A stretch of 64,000 nucleotides of DNA from Porticoccaceae bacterium (GTDB lineage: Bacteria > Pseudomonadota > Gammaproteobacteria > Pseudomonadales > Porticoccaceae). The position numbers were made by a program, and so were the translations under genes. This document shows positions 35,613 through 45,600 of the stretch, one piece after another. A model generated the notes under the pieces. That model saw only the letters and a program-made list of their open reading frames with translations. It did no database searches and had not been told where the DNA came from. The stretch lies in NCBI GenBank assembly GCA_024644595.1, contig JAHEHL010000003.1, positions 1 to 64,000 on the forward strand, given 5' to 3'. The first letter of the stretch is position 1. Each line of letters starts with the position of its first letter.

Positions 35613-37733
35613 CTATAGCGCAAATACTCTTACTGGAACACCATTTAATGCGGCATTGCCACTGGCCTGATCGACCAACTTATTGTCGGTTAGATCATTA
35701 CAACTGACACCCTCTTGCTGAGATGCAATTTCCAGACTGACGCCTGTGCGCCGGTGTCCCCAGCCATGGGGCAGACTGACCACGCCGGGCATCACTTCGT
35801 CGCTCGACAAAACCTGTGTTTCGACTGCACCCACTCGCGACTCGATACGCACCTGAGCCTGGTCATGGAGTTGGCGTGCGGCCAGATCATCTGGATGCAT
35901 CAGCAACTGCCAGCGCGGTTTGCCTTTAACCAGACGGTGGGAGTTGTGCATCCAAGAATTGTTGCTGCGAATATGGCGGCGGCCAATCAGCAGTAACTGA
36001 TCTTTTTCAGTCGGCTCACCCATCTTCGCCAAGCGATCAATATCCTTCGATAAGTAGTCTGCCAGCAAATGAATTTTGCCGTCTTGAGTGCAGAGTCGCT
36101 CGGTCAGACTTGGCTGCAGTGGGCCAATGTCCAAGCCGTGGGGATGCTGTTTGATTTTATCGAGGCTCAGGGCAAGTTCGTGGCCAGCGTTTGCGCCATA
36201 GGGTCCGCGCTGGATACCCATATCGATCAGCTGGTCTGGCGGGGGCAACACTTTGATCTGCATACCTTTGCGGGCCGCAATCGCGAGGCCCAGTTGATTG
36301 AATATCTCCCAGTCGTGCTTGCTGTTGACGGGTGGCTGGAAAACCGCTTCATTAAAACGTGTAGTGTTGTGCACCGCGAGGCGATGAAAGGCAAGATCGT
36401 AATGATCGTGTTCCAGCGCACTGGTCGGGGGCAAGATGATGTCGGCATGCTGGGTGGTTTCATTGATATAAAAATCGATGCAAACCATAAAGTCGAGAGC
36501 ACTGAGCGCAGCGTCCATCTGCTGACCATTTGGTGCCGAGAGCACCGGGTTGCCGGCGGTAGTGATCAGGGCGCGGATCTGCCCTTCCCCTTCGGTGAGT
36601 ATCTCTTCGGCCATCACTGTGCTTGGTAGCTCGCCAGCAAATTCAGGCAGGCCACTGACGCGACTGTGGAAAGCGGCGAAGTGGCCGGCACCGGATTCGC
36701 CCGGTTTGATATAGCCAAATGCGGGAGATGGCAACAGCATGCCGCCGCGCACATCTAATGAGTGAGTGAGAATGTTAATGATCTGAATCGCCCACTGGCA
36801 AAGCGTACCAAAGACCTGCACCGAGACCCCCATGCGGCCATAGCAGACGGCACCTTCAATGGTGGCCATATCCCTGGCTAGCTGACGGACTTGCTCGGCG
36901 GCGATGCCGGTGCGTTGCTCGGCCAGCTCGGGCGTAAAAGGTTGACAGATTTCACCAATCTGGTCGAGTCCGACCAACAGCTCGGCCAAGTGACCAGTTG
37001 CAATCAGATCTTCTGCGAAGAGTGTGTGGATCATTGCCATTAACAGATAGGCATCAGTGCCCGGCCGGATAAACAGATGTTGGTCGGCAATTTCAGCGGT
37101 TTCCGAACGCCGTGGGTCGATGACAATAAAGCGGCCTCCGCGCTGCTGGATGGCCTTTAAGCGTTTCGGCACATCGGGCACGGTCATAATGCTGCCATTA
37201 GAGGCCAGCGGGTTGCCGCCGATAATCAGCATATACTGGGTATGGTCGATATCCGGTACCGGTATCAGCGACTGGTGGCCATACAGTGTGTACGAGGTCA
37301 GATGATGGGGTAGCTGGTCGAGACTGGTGGCGGAGAAATGCATTTTGCTCTGCACCGCTTTACGCAAAACGCTGGCATGAGTCATGCTGCCATAGTTGTG
37401 CACATTTGGGTTGCCAGCATAGAACGCGACGGAGTCGGCGCCGTGCTCTTGTTGGACTGCGACCAGTTTGTCGGCGACGCTTGCAAAGGCTTCTTCCCAG
37501 CTAATTTTTTCCCACCTATCGCCCACTCGCTTGACCGGCTCGCGCAGGCGGTCGGGGTCAGTGTAAATATCTTGCATGGCCGTGCCTTTGGGGCAGATAT
37601 AGCCACGACTGAGTGGATCTTGCTTGTCACCTTTAATCGACAGAACCTGGTCGCCCTGAGTTTTGATTTCAAGGCCGCAGATGGCTTCACAGAGGTTGCA
37701 GGCGCGATAGTGGGTTTTGATTTCAGCGGGCAT
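35613..37733 (-). CDS. Molybdopterin oxidoreductase (formate dehydrogenase / nitrate reductase superfamily)
   Basis: 706 residues with a 4Fe-4S site near the N-terminus (Cys12, Cys15, Cys19 and Cys47 in CNLCEAIC and YICPKG), a Mo-bis-MGD core ([48 protein letters not shown]) and a C-terminal molydopterin-dinucleotide-binding domain ending in [19 protein letters not shown]. No Tat signal, so it is cytoplasmic. No electron-transfer subunit genes are adjacent. Many such orphan enzymes have unknown substrates. It lies just upstream of the biotin operator in the same orientation. Confidence 0.88.
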   Translation of the reverse strand: MPAEIKTHYRACNLCEAICGLEIKTQGDQVLSIKGDKQDPLSRGYICPKGTAMQDIYTDPDRLREPVKRVGDRWEKISWEEAFASVADKLVAVQQEHGADSVAFYAGNPNVHNYGSMTHASVLRKAVQSKMHFSATSLDQLPHHLTSYTLYGHQSLIPVPDIDHTQYMLIIGGNPLASNGSIMTVPDVPKRLKAIQQRGGRFIVIDPRRSETAEIADQHLFIRPGTDAYLLMAMIHTLFAEDLIATGHLAELLVGLDQIGEICQPFTPELAEQRTGIAAEQVRQLARDMATIEGAVCYGRMGVSVQVFGTLCQWAIQIINILTHSLDVRGGMLLPSPAFGYIKPGESGAGHFAAFHSRVSGLPEFAGELPSTVMAEEILTEGEGQIRALITTAGNPVLSAPNGQQMDAALSALDFMVCIDFYINETTQHADIILPPTSALEHDHYDLAFHRLAVHNTTRFNEAVFQPPVNSKHDWEIFNQLGLAIAARKGMQIKVLPPPDQLIDMGIQRGPYGANAGHELALSLDKIKQHPHGLDIGPLQPSLTERLCTQDGKIHLLADYLSKDIDRLAKMGEPTEKDQLLLIGRRHIRSNNSWMHNSHRLVKGKPRWQLLMHPDDLAARQLHDQAQVRIESRVGAVETQVLSSDEVMPGVVSLPHGWGHRRTGVSLEIASQQEGVSCNDLTDNKLVDQASGNAALNGVPVRVFAL

Positions 37734-37899
37734 CTTTACTCTCCGGTATTTGGTGCCGAACTTGTTGGAATATTTTTGACGTGGAGAACATAGTAACTGA
37801 TTGCTGGGAGTGCGGCTATTTGGTTGCGGGCGGAGCGTGTCATCGTGATCGAGGGACCTTGCCTAAAGAAATCCCTCGGCGGTGCGTGGGATGATATTT

Positions 37900-38619
37900 T
37901 CAAGTCTCGCGAGAGAGTGATGGCTCTGCCGGCAGCTGCCAGTCGATTGGGGGCTGATGATGCTGCTGGAGGTAATTATTGGTGGCTGAAAAGTGTTTGC
38001 AGCCAAAAAATCCTCGATATGCGGAGAGCGGCGATGGATGCACGGAGCTCAATACCAAGTGGCGAGAACGATCTATAAATGCGCCTTTTTTCTGTGCATA
38101 GCTGCCCCAGAGTAAAAAGACGAGGCCTTGACGCTGATCATTTAGCACCCGGATTGCCTGGTCGGTAAACTGCTCCCAGCCTTTGCCTTGATGGGCTCCG
38201 GCATTGCCCGCTTCCACTGTCAGGGTGGCATTGAGCAACAGTACTCCCTGTTGCGCCCAACTGCTCAGGCAGCCGTGGTTGGGTTGCACAATGCCCAGGT
38301 CGCTCTCCAGTTCTTTGTACATATTTGCCAATGACGGCGGTACTCTAATACCGGGCAAGACCGAAAAGCACAGGCCATGTGCTTGATGGGGACCATGGTA
38401 GGGGTCCTGGCCGAGAATCACGACCCGCACTTGATCGAAGGGAGTGCTGTCAAAGGCAGCGAACCACTGCGACCCCGGCGGGTAAATCACTTTTCCAGCG
38501 GCTCGCTGCTGCTGCAGGAATTCACGCAACCGTTTCATATAGGGTTGCTCAAATTGATCACCCAGGACCTCACACCAGCTGGGGTGCAATTTAATTTTTT
38601 CTCGATCGCCCATTTCCAT
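37900..38619 (-). CDS. ung: Uracil-DNA glycosylase, family 1
   Basis: 239 residues; it removes uracil from DNA. Motifs: the water-activating loop [20 protein letters not shown] (Asp72), [10 protein letters not shown] and the minor-groove loop [13 protein letters not shown]. An internal ATG gives a version two residues shorter (MGDREK). Divergent from the MATE gene with 66 bases between. Confidence 0.95.
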   Translation of the reverse strand: MEMGDREKIKLHPSWCEVLGDQFEQPYMKRLREFLQQQRAAGKVIYPPGSQWFAAFDSTPFDQVRVVILGQDPYHGPHQAHGLCFSVLPGIRVPPSLANMYKELESDLGIVQPNHGCLSSWAQQGVLLLNATLTVEAGNAGAHQGKGWEQFTDQAIRVLNDQRQGLVFLLWGSYAQKKGAFIDRSRHLVLSSVHPSPLSAYRGFFGCKHFSATNNYLQQHHQPPIDWQLPAEPSLSRET

Positions 38620-38685
38620 CTCGCAGTGCTGTTTCAGTTGAAAACTCCTACTTCCGAATGTCGCTGAATGTTACCATAGTCGTCC

Positions 38686-40029
38686 ATGCAACCTGTCTCC
38701 ACTCTCAATATCTGGCGCCTCACTTGGCCGACTATGGTCAGCAATATTCTGTATATGCTGATGGGTGTTGCCGTGCTAAAAATTGCCGGAACCATGGGCG
38801 CCGATGCGGTCGCTGCGGTAACTACTGGCCAGCGCCTCTATTTTGTTTTGCATGCGGTGATGATGGGGCTTTGCAGTGGCACCACTGCGATGGTCGGACG
38901 CTATTGGGGCGCGGGCGATAAAGAGAGGGCAGGACGTTTTGCCGCGCTCTCAGTTATTGTCTTTCTGGTCGATGGCATGCTGCTCTCGTGGCTTGCAATT
39001 CCCTTTCTCGATCATCTGGTTGGCATATTCGGCCTTACCAGCGAGGCCCATGCACTGGCGATTGAATTTACTTTTTGGACCGCACTCTATGCCCCGGCGC
39101 TGTTGGTGACGCTGGTTTTCAATATGTCATTTCGCGCGATCGGCAATGCCAAAATGCCGCTGTGGACGTCATTGATTGGCTGCACATCGAGTGTTGTTTT
39201 CGGCGCTGCTCTGACCTTTGGCTGGGCTGGGCTGCCGGAACTGGGGCTCGCGGGTCTGGCAGTGGGCAGCGGTATTGCTATGACCTTGACTATTGCAGCG
39301 TTTGTGTCGTTTTGGGCTCTCGGCTGGTGCGCATTCAAACCCTATAATCCGTTTCCCGGCTTTGTCACTAACGGCAAGAGATTAGTCGATATCGGTATGC
39401 CCGCCGCTTTTGAGCAGGCGTTTTTCCAAGGCGGGATGATTATTTTTATGGTGTTCCTCGCCAGCTATGGCAATGCGCCTTTTGCCGCCTATGGCATTGG
39501 CTTGTCAATTCTCGGGCTGATTATTGTCGTCGCAATCAGCTTTTCGATTTCTGCCGCGACGCTGGTCAGTCAGCATCTCGGCGCCGGTGACCTGCGCGGA
39601 GCCTATGATGCCGGATGGCGCACCATGCGCACCTGTGTCTATCTGATGCTGTGCAGCAGTCTGTTTTTGGCGTTTTATGCCGAGGAGATTGCCCGCTTTA
39701 TGATCGACGACCCGGAAGTAATCGGGCATATGATCGACCTCACTTATATTCTCTGCTTTAGCCTGCCATTTATGGGTATAGAGTTCAGCATGGCGGGTTC
39801 GCTTCGTGGTGCGGGTGATACACGTTTTCCAATGATGGTAACCATATCAAGCATTGTTCTGACACGAATACTGATCCCTCTGATCCTGGTTAAAATGGGC
39901 GCCGATGTATTTTGGCTCTACACTACTTCATTGATGGATTTTTCATTAAAGTCAGGTCTGAATATGTGGCGCTTTCGTAAGAAAGGCTGGCTCTACAACA
40001 AATCTTTTGTCAACAATCCAACGGGTTAA
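38686..40029 (+). CDS. MATE-family efflux transporter
   Basis: 447 residues with twelve predicted membrane helices in two bundles. N-terminal TLNIWRLTWPTMVSNILYML is the typical first MATE helix, and SGTTAMVGRYWGAGDKERAG and the second-half ATLVSQHLGAGDLRGAYDA match the repeated GAGD motif. MATE proteins export cationic drugs or metabolites using Na+ or H+ gradients. The gene is followed 8 bases later by the COX15 homologue. Confidence 0.92.
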   Translation: MQPVSTLNIWRLTWPTMVSNILYMLMGVAVLKIAGTMGADAVAAVTTGQRLYFVLHAVMMGLCSGTTAMVGRYWGAGDKERAGRFAALSVIVFLVDGMLLSWLAIPFLDHLVGIFGLTSEAHALAIEFTFWTALYAPALLVTLVFNMSFRAIGNAKMPLWTSLIGCTSSVVFGAALTFGWAGLPELGLAGLAVGSGIAMTLTIAAFVSFWALGWCAFKPYNPFPGFVTNGKRLVDIGMPAAFEQAFFQGGMIIFMVFLASYGNAPFAAYGIGLSILGLIIVVAISFSISAATLVSQHLGAGDLRGAYDAGWRTMRTCVYLMLCSSLFLAFYAEEIARFMIDDPEVIGHMIDLTYILCFSLPFMGIEFSMAGSLRGAGDTRFPMMVTISSIVLTRILIPLILVKMGADVFWLYTTSLMDFSLKSGLNMWRFRKKGWLYNKSFVNNPTG

Positions 40030-40037
40030 TTTTAACA

Positions 40038-41099
40038 ATGTCTCACACCAAACCAGCTCTGCTTCCAAATCGTCAATATGATCTTCAAATTGCCTACTGG
40101 CTGCTGGCCTGTGCCGCGGTTATCTTTGGCATGATTCTGCTCGGCGGTGTCACGCGCCTGACCAGCTCGGGTCTGTCTATGGTGGAATGGAAACCTCTGA
40201 TCGGGATTATCCCACCGCTCTCTGAAACAGACTGGCAGGAGATGTTCCTCAAATATCAACAGTTCCCGGAATATCAGAAAGTCAATCTGGGTATGACCTT
40301 GGAAGAGTTTAAGCCGATCTTTATGTATGAATATCTGCATCGCGTATTGGGCAGATTTATCGGCATTATTTTTGTCCTGCCGTTTCTGTTTTTCTATTTT
40401 ACCAAACGCATCAAGGCGGGTCTGACACCTAAACTTGTGCTGATGTTACTGCTTGGCGGCAGCCAAGGCTTGCTTGGCTGGTATATGGTAAAGAGCGGCC
40501 TGATCGATAACCCGCGAGTCAGTCAGTATCGACTCACTGCGCACTTGGGTACCGCGGTATTTATTTACGGCTTTATTTTATGGACTGCTTTTGGACTTCT
40601 GGTCAAACCCAAATCGCAGCACAGTGGGCTCAATACTTTTTCCTATGTTCTGAGCACGTTGATTTTCCTGATGATTCTCTCCGGTGGTCTGGTGGCAGGT
40701 ACCCATGCGGGGCATGCCTACGCCACCTGGCCGCTGATGGGCGACAGCTTTATTCCCGCCGGGCTCTACAGTTTGCAACCGGCCTGGCTTTCAGCATTTG
40801 AAGATATCACCACGATTCAGTTTAACCATCGCATGTTCGCCTATCTTATTGTGGTGTTGGTACTAACCTTTGCTTTCAAGGCACTGAAGAAAGATATCTC
40901 TAAACCGCTGAAGATCGCTGTGTGGGCACTGCTCGGCCTGCTCGCAATGCAGGTTACGCTGGGGATCAGCACCCTGCTGTTTTATGTTCCTGTTCCGGTT
41001 GCTGCCGCACACCAGGTTGGCGCTGTCGCGCTGTTGAGTGCGTCACTGTTCATTAGCCACTGGCTCTATGTGAGCAAGAACCTGGGCAATCAAGATTAA
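40038..41099 (+). CDS. COX15/CtaA family heme A synthase
   Basis: 353 residues with eight membrane helices. It is the long, COX15-type form (alphaproteobacterial and mitochondrial), recognised by [22 protein letters not shown] near the start. The four heme-ligand histidines lie in [29 protein letters not shown] and AAAHQVGA. The enzyme converts heme O to heme A for cytochrome aa3 oxidase. No cytochrome-oxidase or ctaB gene is nearby, so the gene is unlinked from its usual partners. Coupled to the MATE gene by an 8-base gap. Confidence 0.92.
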   Translation: MSHTKPALLPNRQYDLQIAYWLLACAAVIFGMILLGGVTRLTSSGLSMVEWKPLIGIIPPLSETDWQEMFLKYQQFPEYQKVNLGMTLEEFKPIFMYEYLHRVLGRFIGIIFVLPFLFFYFTKRIKAGLTPKLVLMLLLGGSQGLLGWYMVKSGLIDNPRVSQYRLTAHLGTAVFIYGFILWTAFGLLVKPKSQHSGLNTFSYVLSTLIFLMILSGGLVAGTHAGHAYATWPLMGDSFIPAGLYSLQPAWLSAFEDITTIQFNHRMFAYLIVVLVLTFAFKALKKDISKPLKIAVWALLGLLAMQVTLGISTLLFYVPVPVAAAHQVGAVALLSASLFISHWLYVSKNLGNQD

Positions 41100-41133
41100 C
41101 CTTTTTAACCTTTTAAAACTTTGGAGTTTAACC

Positions 41134-41439
41134 ATGAAAATACTGTCTGTAACGATCCTTGCGGCCGCACTGTCTGTGGCGTCTTTTAGCGTATTTGCCG
41201 GCGACCCTGAAGCGGGCAAAGCGAAGTCACGTACCTGTGCCGGCTGTCACGGTGCAAACGGAATCAGCAACAGTCCAATGTGGCCTAATCTGGCCGGGCA
41301 GAAAGAAGCTTATCTGGCTGGTGCGTTGCAGATGTATAAAGATGGGCGTCGCGCCAATGCGATGATGGCGCCCATGGCCAAGGGGTTGTCTGATACCGAT
41401 ATCGCTAATCTCGCGGCTTACTATTCCAGCTTAAAGTAA
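41134..41439 (+). CDS. Small periplasmic class I cytochrome c (c553/c5-like)
   Basis: 101 residues with a signal peptide (cleavage after SVFA, giving GDPEAGK). It has one heme site CAGCH and an axial Met in the MMAPMAKGL segment. [10 protein letters not shown] and [13 protein letters not shown] are standard for this family. It probably shuttles electrons to a terminal oxidase. It follows the heme A synthase gene by 34 bases and is closed by a strong terminator. Confidence 0.93.
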   Translation: MKILSVTILAAALSVASFSVFAGDPEAGKAKSRTCAGCHGANGISNSPMWPNLAGQKEAYLAGALQMYKDGRRANAMMAPMAKGLSDTDIANLAAYYSSLK

Positions 41440-41474
41440 TCGGCAACGTTGATCGCCCTGAAAAAGCACAGTAT

Positions 41475-41512
41475 AAAAAAGGATCCCTTGCCGACTGGCT
41501 GGGGTCCTTTTT
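41475..41512 (+). terminator. Rho-independent terminator after the cytochrome c gene
   Basis: Arms aaaaaggatccc and ggggtccttttt form a stem with about a 12-base loop, followed by T residues. Confidence 0.87.
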
Positions 41513-41550
41513 AGCATCTAAGAAAAGCGCAAAATATTAAAAACATCTCT

Positions 41551-41584
41551 GTTTGTTTTATTTAAAGCATGTATAGTGACATGC
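41551..41584 (+). promoter_or_regulatory. Probable promoter/operator of the ferredoxin reductase gene
   Basis: A TGTTTG-rich block (41550-41559) precedes the -10-like TATAGT (41572-41577). An inverted repeat GCATGT-N6-ACATGC (41567-41584) overlaps the -10, a position suited to a repressor. A similar TTGTTT...TATAGT arrangement occurs before the genes at 43555 and 55414. Confidence 0.5.
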
Positions 41585-41646
41585 AAATAATAGAAAGACT
41601 AAGTCAGTCCATCCACGACTGACTTGTTACAGGAGCTCCCCCGCCA

Positions 41647-42876
41647 ATGGCCGCAAAGTCCAGATGCATTATTATCGGCGCCAGTCATGCAGCAGCTCAG
41701 CTCGCTCCGACGTTACGCCAGCAGGGATGGACCGGTTCCATCTCGATGATTTCCAATGAATACTCCCTGCCCTATCATCGGCCACCTCTATCCAAAGATT
41801 ACCTGGCCGGTGCGAAAAATGCCGAGCAAATCCTCATTCGCCCTGCGGCGGTTTACAATAAATGCGGTGTAGGCATCACCATGGGCGTGACTGCGGCGAC
41901 CATTGATCGCCGCAACAAACAGTTGCAGCTCGAAGATGGCATGACCATGGACTACGACAAGTTGGTGCTGACCACTGGCGCCCGAGTGCGAAAAATTGAT
42001 ATTCCAGGTGTGGATTTAGATGGCGTATTTTATTTGCGCGATCTCAACGATGCCCAACAAATCAAACTGTCCACCGGCGCCAATAAACGCGCCGTCATCA
42101 TTGGCGGTGGTTATATTGGTCTCGAAACCGCTTCTGCACTGCGCAAGCTCGGCATGCAGGTCACCGTGCTCGAAGCCATGCCGCGTATTCTGCAGCGTGT
42201 CACTGCACCCGAGGTGGCCGCCTTTTACGCCCGCATTCACAAAGAAGAAGGCGTCGAGATTGTTGCCGATGTGCAAGCCATCAGCATCAGCGGCGACAAG
42301 CAGGTGGAATCGGTGCAGTGCCACAACGGCACTGAGTATAAAGCCGATCTCGTCATTATCGGCGTCGGCGTAATACCCAATACAGCACTTGCCGAACAGG
42401 CTGGCCTGACGATCGACAATGGCATAGTCGTGGATGAATACGCCCGCACCAGCGACGAAAATATTCTAGCCGCTGGCGACTGCACTTCCCATTACAATCC
42501 AATCTATCAGCGCCATCTGCGCCTCGAGTCGGTGCAAAATGCCCTCGACCAAGCCACAGTGGCGGCCAGTACGATTTGCGGAAATCTCAAGCCTTACTCA
42601 GCACTGCCTTGGTTCTGGTCTGATCAATATGATCTCAAACTGCAGATCGCTGGCCTCTCCCAAGGCTATACCGACGTGGTGGTACGCGGGGATATTGAGG
42701 GCAGTCGAAGTTTTGCAGCCTTTTATATGCGCGAGGGTAAATTATTGGCGGTAGATGCGGTCAATCGACCACAGGACTTTATGGTCGGCAAGCGACTTAT
42801 ATTGCAGGGCAATCAGATTGATCCAGGACAACTGGCAGATGACAACCTGCCGTTAAAAACCTTATTAGCCAGTTAA
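41647..42876 (+). CDS. FAD-dependent ferredoxin--NAD(P) reductase (putidaredoxin-reductase type)
   Basis: 409 residues, the normal length for the class. FAD site IIIGASHAAAQLAPTLRQ near the N-terminus, NAD(P) site AVIIGGGYIGLETASALRKL (about 150-170), second FAD motif EYARTSDENILAAGDCTSH and a C-terminal dimerisation domain. It passes electrons from NADH to the 2Fe-2S ferredoxin encoded next (47 bases downstream), and then to a P450 or Rieske oxygenase such as those in this island. Confidence 0.92.
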   Translation: MAAKSRCIIIGASHAAAQLAPTLRQQGWTGSISMISNEYSLPYHRPPLSKDYLAGAKNAEQILIRPAAVYNKCGVGITMGVTAATIDRRNKQLQLEDGMTMDYDKLVLTTGARVRKIDIPGVDLDGVFYLRDLNDAQQIKLSTGANKRAVIIGGGYIGLETASALRKLGMQVTVLEAMPRILQRVTAPEVAAFYARIHKEEGVEIVADVQAISISGDKQVESVQCHNGTEYKADLVIIGVGVIPNTALAEQAGLTIDNGIVVDEYARTSDENILAAGDCTSHYNPIYQRHLRLESVQNALDQATVAASTICGNLKPYSALPWFWSDQYDLKLQIAGLSQGYTDVVVRGDIEGSRSFAAFYMREGKLLAVDAVNRPQDFMVGKRLILQGNQIDPGQLADDNLPLKTLLAS

Positions 42877-42923
42877 CGATTACTTTTACGACTTTTTATA
42901 TTGCTTATTAGCGGAGTTCAGTT

Positions 42924-43244
42924 ATGCCCAGAGTCACTTACATCCAGGCCGATGGCCAAGCACAGGAAATCAATCTGGAGGCCGGCAGCAGCCTGATGCA
43001 AGGAGCCGTTGACAATATGATCGACGGCATTGTCGCCGAGTGCGGTGGCTCGTGTAGCTGCGCCACCTGCCACTGCTATATAGACGCGGATTGGGTCGAT
43101 AAAATCGAACCTGCCGGTGAGATGGAAACCGATTTGCTCGACTGTGTCAGTGAGCCTAAAGACAATAGTCGCCTTTCCTGCCAGATTAAGGTCACCGACA
43201 GCCTCGACGGTCTTGTAGTGCATTTACCAGCAACCCAATTTTAA
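42924..43244 (+). CDS. 2Fe-2S ferredoxin, adrenodoxin/putidaredoxin type
   Basis: 106 residues. The Cys ligands follow the adrenodoxin pattern (AECGGSCSCATCHCY, later LSCQIKV), which serves P450 systems, rather than the plant type. A strongly acidic helix (VDKIEPAGEMETDLLDCVSE) is the usual partner-docking site. With the reductase upstream it forms a complete electron-transfer chain. The P450 at 62527 is the clearest partner in view. Confidence 0.93.
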   Translation: MPRVTYIQADGQAQEINLEAGSSLMQGAVDNMIDGIVAECGGSCSCATCHCYIDADWVDKIEPAGEMETDLLDCVSEPKDNSRLSCQIKVTDSLDGLVVHLPATQF

Positions 43245-43554
43245 TGATTCCAATGTCCCAACCACAGAGCCCGGTCTCTTGCGGTTGGGATAACCTGTAA
43301 TACTTATCGCGTCCCCTTCACCTGTGATCTCGAACAACAGCGAGAGACCTCAGGAAGCGTTAGAAAGACTCCTTGCAACCTTACTCTGTCACGCCAATAG
43401 CCACTTGCAGAACAACCGCCCAAACCAAGATATACCCCTCGCCTAAAAGCATTGCAAAACCTGGCCGCAAAACCATCCAACTTGTTTGTTTTTTTTAAAC
43501 AGACGCGGTATAGTTTCCCAATCTCAATACTAATTATAAAAAAGGGGCACCTCT
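43245..43554. other. Intergenic region with a hairpin and a promoter
   Basis: 310 bp. A 35-base hairpin (43256-43290; arms tcccaaccac / gcggttggga, 9 of 10 pairs) follows the ferredoxin gene by 12 bases but lacks a T tract, so it may stabilise the mRNA or end transcription weakly. The right end carries the promoter-like element at 43486-43514. No gene seen. Confidence 0.5.
43486..43514 (+). promoter_or_regulatory. Probable promoter of the dehydrogenase-complex operon
   Basis: TTGTTT (43486-43491) and TATAGT (43509-43514) are separated by 17 bases. Upstream, tgttt (from 43484) and aaaca (from 43497) form a small inverted repeat around a T tract. The same TTGTTT...TATAGT form recurs before 41647 and 55414. 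Confidence 0.5.
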
Positions 43555-44526
43555 ATGCCATACAGCACCGAATTTCTGCTTTCAGCTTACCGTACGATGA
43601 AAACTATCCGTGAGTTCGAAGAGCGTTGCGTTAAAGAATTTGAAGGGGGCAATATCCCCGGATTTACCCATGTTTCCAATGGTCAAGAAGCCATCGCCGT
43701 AGCCGCCTGTATCGATCTCAGTGACAAAGATATTATCGGCAGCACCCACCGCGGTCACGGCCACTGCATCGCTAAAGGCTGCGACGTTGGCGGCATGATG
43801 AAAGAGATCATGGGGCGAGCCACCGGCCTCTGCAAAGGCAAGGGCGGCTCCATGCATATCGCCGATATCGACAAAGGCATGCTCGGTGCCAACGCCATTG
43901 TTGGCGGCGGTCCGCCACTGGTCAACGGTGCCGCTCTGGCAGCCAAGACGCTCGGCACTAAAAATGTCGCTCTGTCATTTAACGGTGACGGCAGCGCCAA
44001 TCAGGGCACCGTTTTTGAAGCCATGAATTTGGCCGTGGTGTTGAAATTACCGCATGTTTTTGTCTACGAAAACAATGGCTATGCTGAAGGTACTGCCGCC
44101 AACTATGGCGTGGGCTCAAACAGCCTAACCGATCGCAACGCCGGCTTTGGCATGCCTGCCGAGTGCGTTGACGGATTGGATTTCTTTGCCACCTATGAAG
44201 CACTAAAAACCGCCACTGAGCGCGCCCGAAATGGGGGTGGCCCAACGGCTATCGAAGCAATGTGTGTGCGCTTTGACGGCCACTTTATTGGTGATCCACA
44301 ACTCTATCGCGGAAAAGACGAAATCAAAAACGCGCGCAAGAATCAGGACTGCTTAAAGATATTCCGCGAGCGAGTCATTGCTGAAGGTTGGCTGAAAGCT
44401 GCGGAGATGAACGCCATCGATAAAGAGGTGATGGCTGAAATTGAAACCTCCGTTGTCGATGCCCTGGCGGCACCGCATCCAGATCCCGCCACGGACCTTA
44501 TGTCCGATGTCTACTGCTCATACTAA
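43555..44526 (+). CDS. Acetoin/pyruvate dehydrogenase-type E1 component, alpha subunit
   Basis: 323 residues. The TPP-binding motif GDGSANQG...NN is present (NGDGSANQGTVFEAMN then ENNGYAEG). HRGHGHCIAKG carries the conserved His, and GGSMHIAD is typical. The length and TPP region resemble AcoA-type E1 alpha rather than branched-chain E1. It starts the + strand operon E1 alpha, E1 beta, E2, E3. The 2-oxo-acid or diketone substrate is not determined by sequence; cleavage of an acyl group from a ring-opened intermediate is a reasonable alternative to acetoin. Confidence 0.9.
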   Translation: MPYSTEFLLSAYRTMKTIREFEERCVKEFEGGNIPGFTHVSNGQEAIAVAACIDLSDKDIIGSTHRGHGHCIAKGCDVGGMMKEIMGRATGLCKGKGGSMHIADIDKGMLGANAIVGGGPPLVNGAALAAKTLGTKNVALSFNGDGSANQGTVFEAMNLAVVLKLPHVFVYENNGYAEGTAANYGVGSNSLTDRNAGFGMPAECVDGLDFFATYEALKTATERARNGGGPTAIEAMCVRFDGHFIGDPQLYRGKDEIKNARKNQDCLKIFRERVIAEGWLKAAEMNAIDKEVMAEIETSVVDALAAPHPDPATDLMSDVYCSY

Positions 44527-44536
44527 GGATACTGAC

Positions 44537-45598
44537 ATGACGAATCATTCTAACAATCCCGCTATTGGCGGCAAGACGTCGATGAAGACGATCCGCGAAG
44601 CTATTAACGATGCGCTACGTGAAGAAATGCGCCGCGACCCAACCGTGATCATTCTCGGTGAGGAAGTCTCTGGTGGTGCCGGTTGCGACGGTGAAGACGA
44701 TGCCTACGGCGGCGTTTTTGGTGTCACCAAAGGCCTGATGCCTGAGTTTGGGCGCGAGCGCGTTATCGATACACCGATTAGTGAAGCAGCCATTATTGGC
44801 GCTGCTGCTGGCGCTGCCAACAATGGACTGCGCCCAGTTGCGGAACTGATGTTCTTCGACTTTATCGGCGTCTCCTTTGATCAGATCTTCAATCAGGCAG
44901 CCAAATTTCGCTATATGTTCGGTGGCAAGTCAAAGACCCCCATGGTTATTCGCGGCACTGTCGGTGGCGGTTGGCGGGCAGGCGCTCAGCACTCCAGCAT
45001 GCTCCATTCCATCGTCACTCATATCGCCGGCCTGAAAGTCGTTATGCCGGCCAACGCCTATGACGCCAAAGGCCTTATGGTGCAGGCAATTCGCGACGAT
45101 GATCCGGTTATCTTTCTAGAACACAAAGTCATGTATGACATTGCCTGTGAAGTGCCCGACGAACAGTACAGCATTCCCTTTGGCGAAGCGTCATTTCCGC
45201 GCCAAGGCAACGATGTCACCATCGTCGCGATTTCCAACATGGTCACCCATGCGATAACGGTTGCTGACATTCTCGCTGAAGAAGGTATTGGCTGTGATGT
45301 TATCGACCCACGCACAGTATCACCACTGGATCATGAAGCCATTCTTGAGAGCGTTGAAGTCACGGGTCGCCTGGTCATTATTGACGAGGGCAATCCGCGC
45401 TGCGGCTTGGCCACAGATATTGCTGGCATAGTTGCCGAGCACGGCTTCTACAGTCTCAAAGCGCCGATTCTCACCGTTACGGCACCGCACACACCAGTGC
45501 CATTTGCCCCTGAACTGGAAGATGCCTATCTGCCTAGCGCCGAGAAGTTGATGGTCGCCGTTCGGGAAGTACTTGCCGCGGGCCGATCGGGAGCATAG
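44537..45598 (+). CDS. Acetoin/pyruvate dehydrogenase-type E1 component, beta subunit
   Basis: 353 residues from the ATG at 44537. An earlier in-frame start (44441) overlaps E1 alpha and is rejected. Landmarks: VIILGEEVSGGAGCDGEDDA, RVIDTPISEAAIIGAAAGAA, GAQHSSMLH and IDPRTVSPLDHEAI. It forms the E1 heterotetramer with the upstream subunit, 10 bases away. Confidence 0.92.
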   Translation: MTNHSNNPAIGGKTSMKTIREAINDALREEMRRDPTVIILGEEVSGGAGCDGEDDAYGGVFGVTKGLMPEFGRERVIDTPISEAAIIGAAAGAANNGLRPVAELMFFDFIGVSFDQIFNQAAKFRYMFGGKSKTPMVIRGTVGGGWRAGAQHSSMLHSIVTHIAGLKVVMPANAYDAKGLMVQAIRDDDPVIFLEHKVMYDIACEVPDEQYSIPFGEASFPRQGNDVTIVAISNMVTHAITVADILAEEGIGCDVIDPRTVSPLDHEAILESVEVTGRLVIIDEGNPRCGLATDIAGIVAEHGFYSLKAPILTVTAPHTPVPFAPELEDAYLPSAEKLMVAVREVLAAGRSGA

Positions 45599-45600
45599 TT

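Noticed and set aside
35456-35623. Extended BioB N-terminus
   Set aside because: It runs through the BirA operator and adds residues absent from BioB proteins.
44441-44536. Early start for E1 beta
   Set aside because: Lies inside E1 alpha; the ATG at 44537 gives the normal N-terminus.
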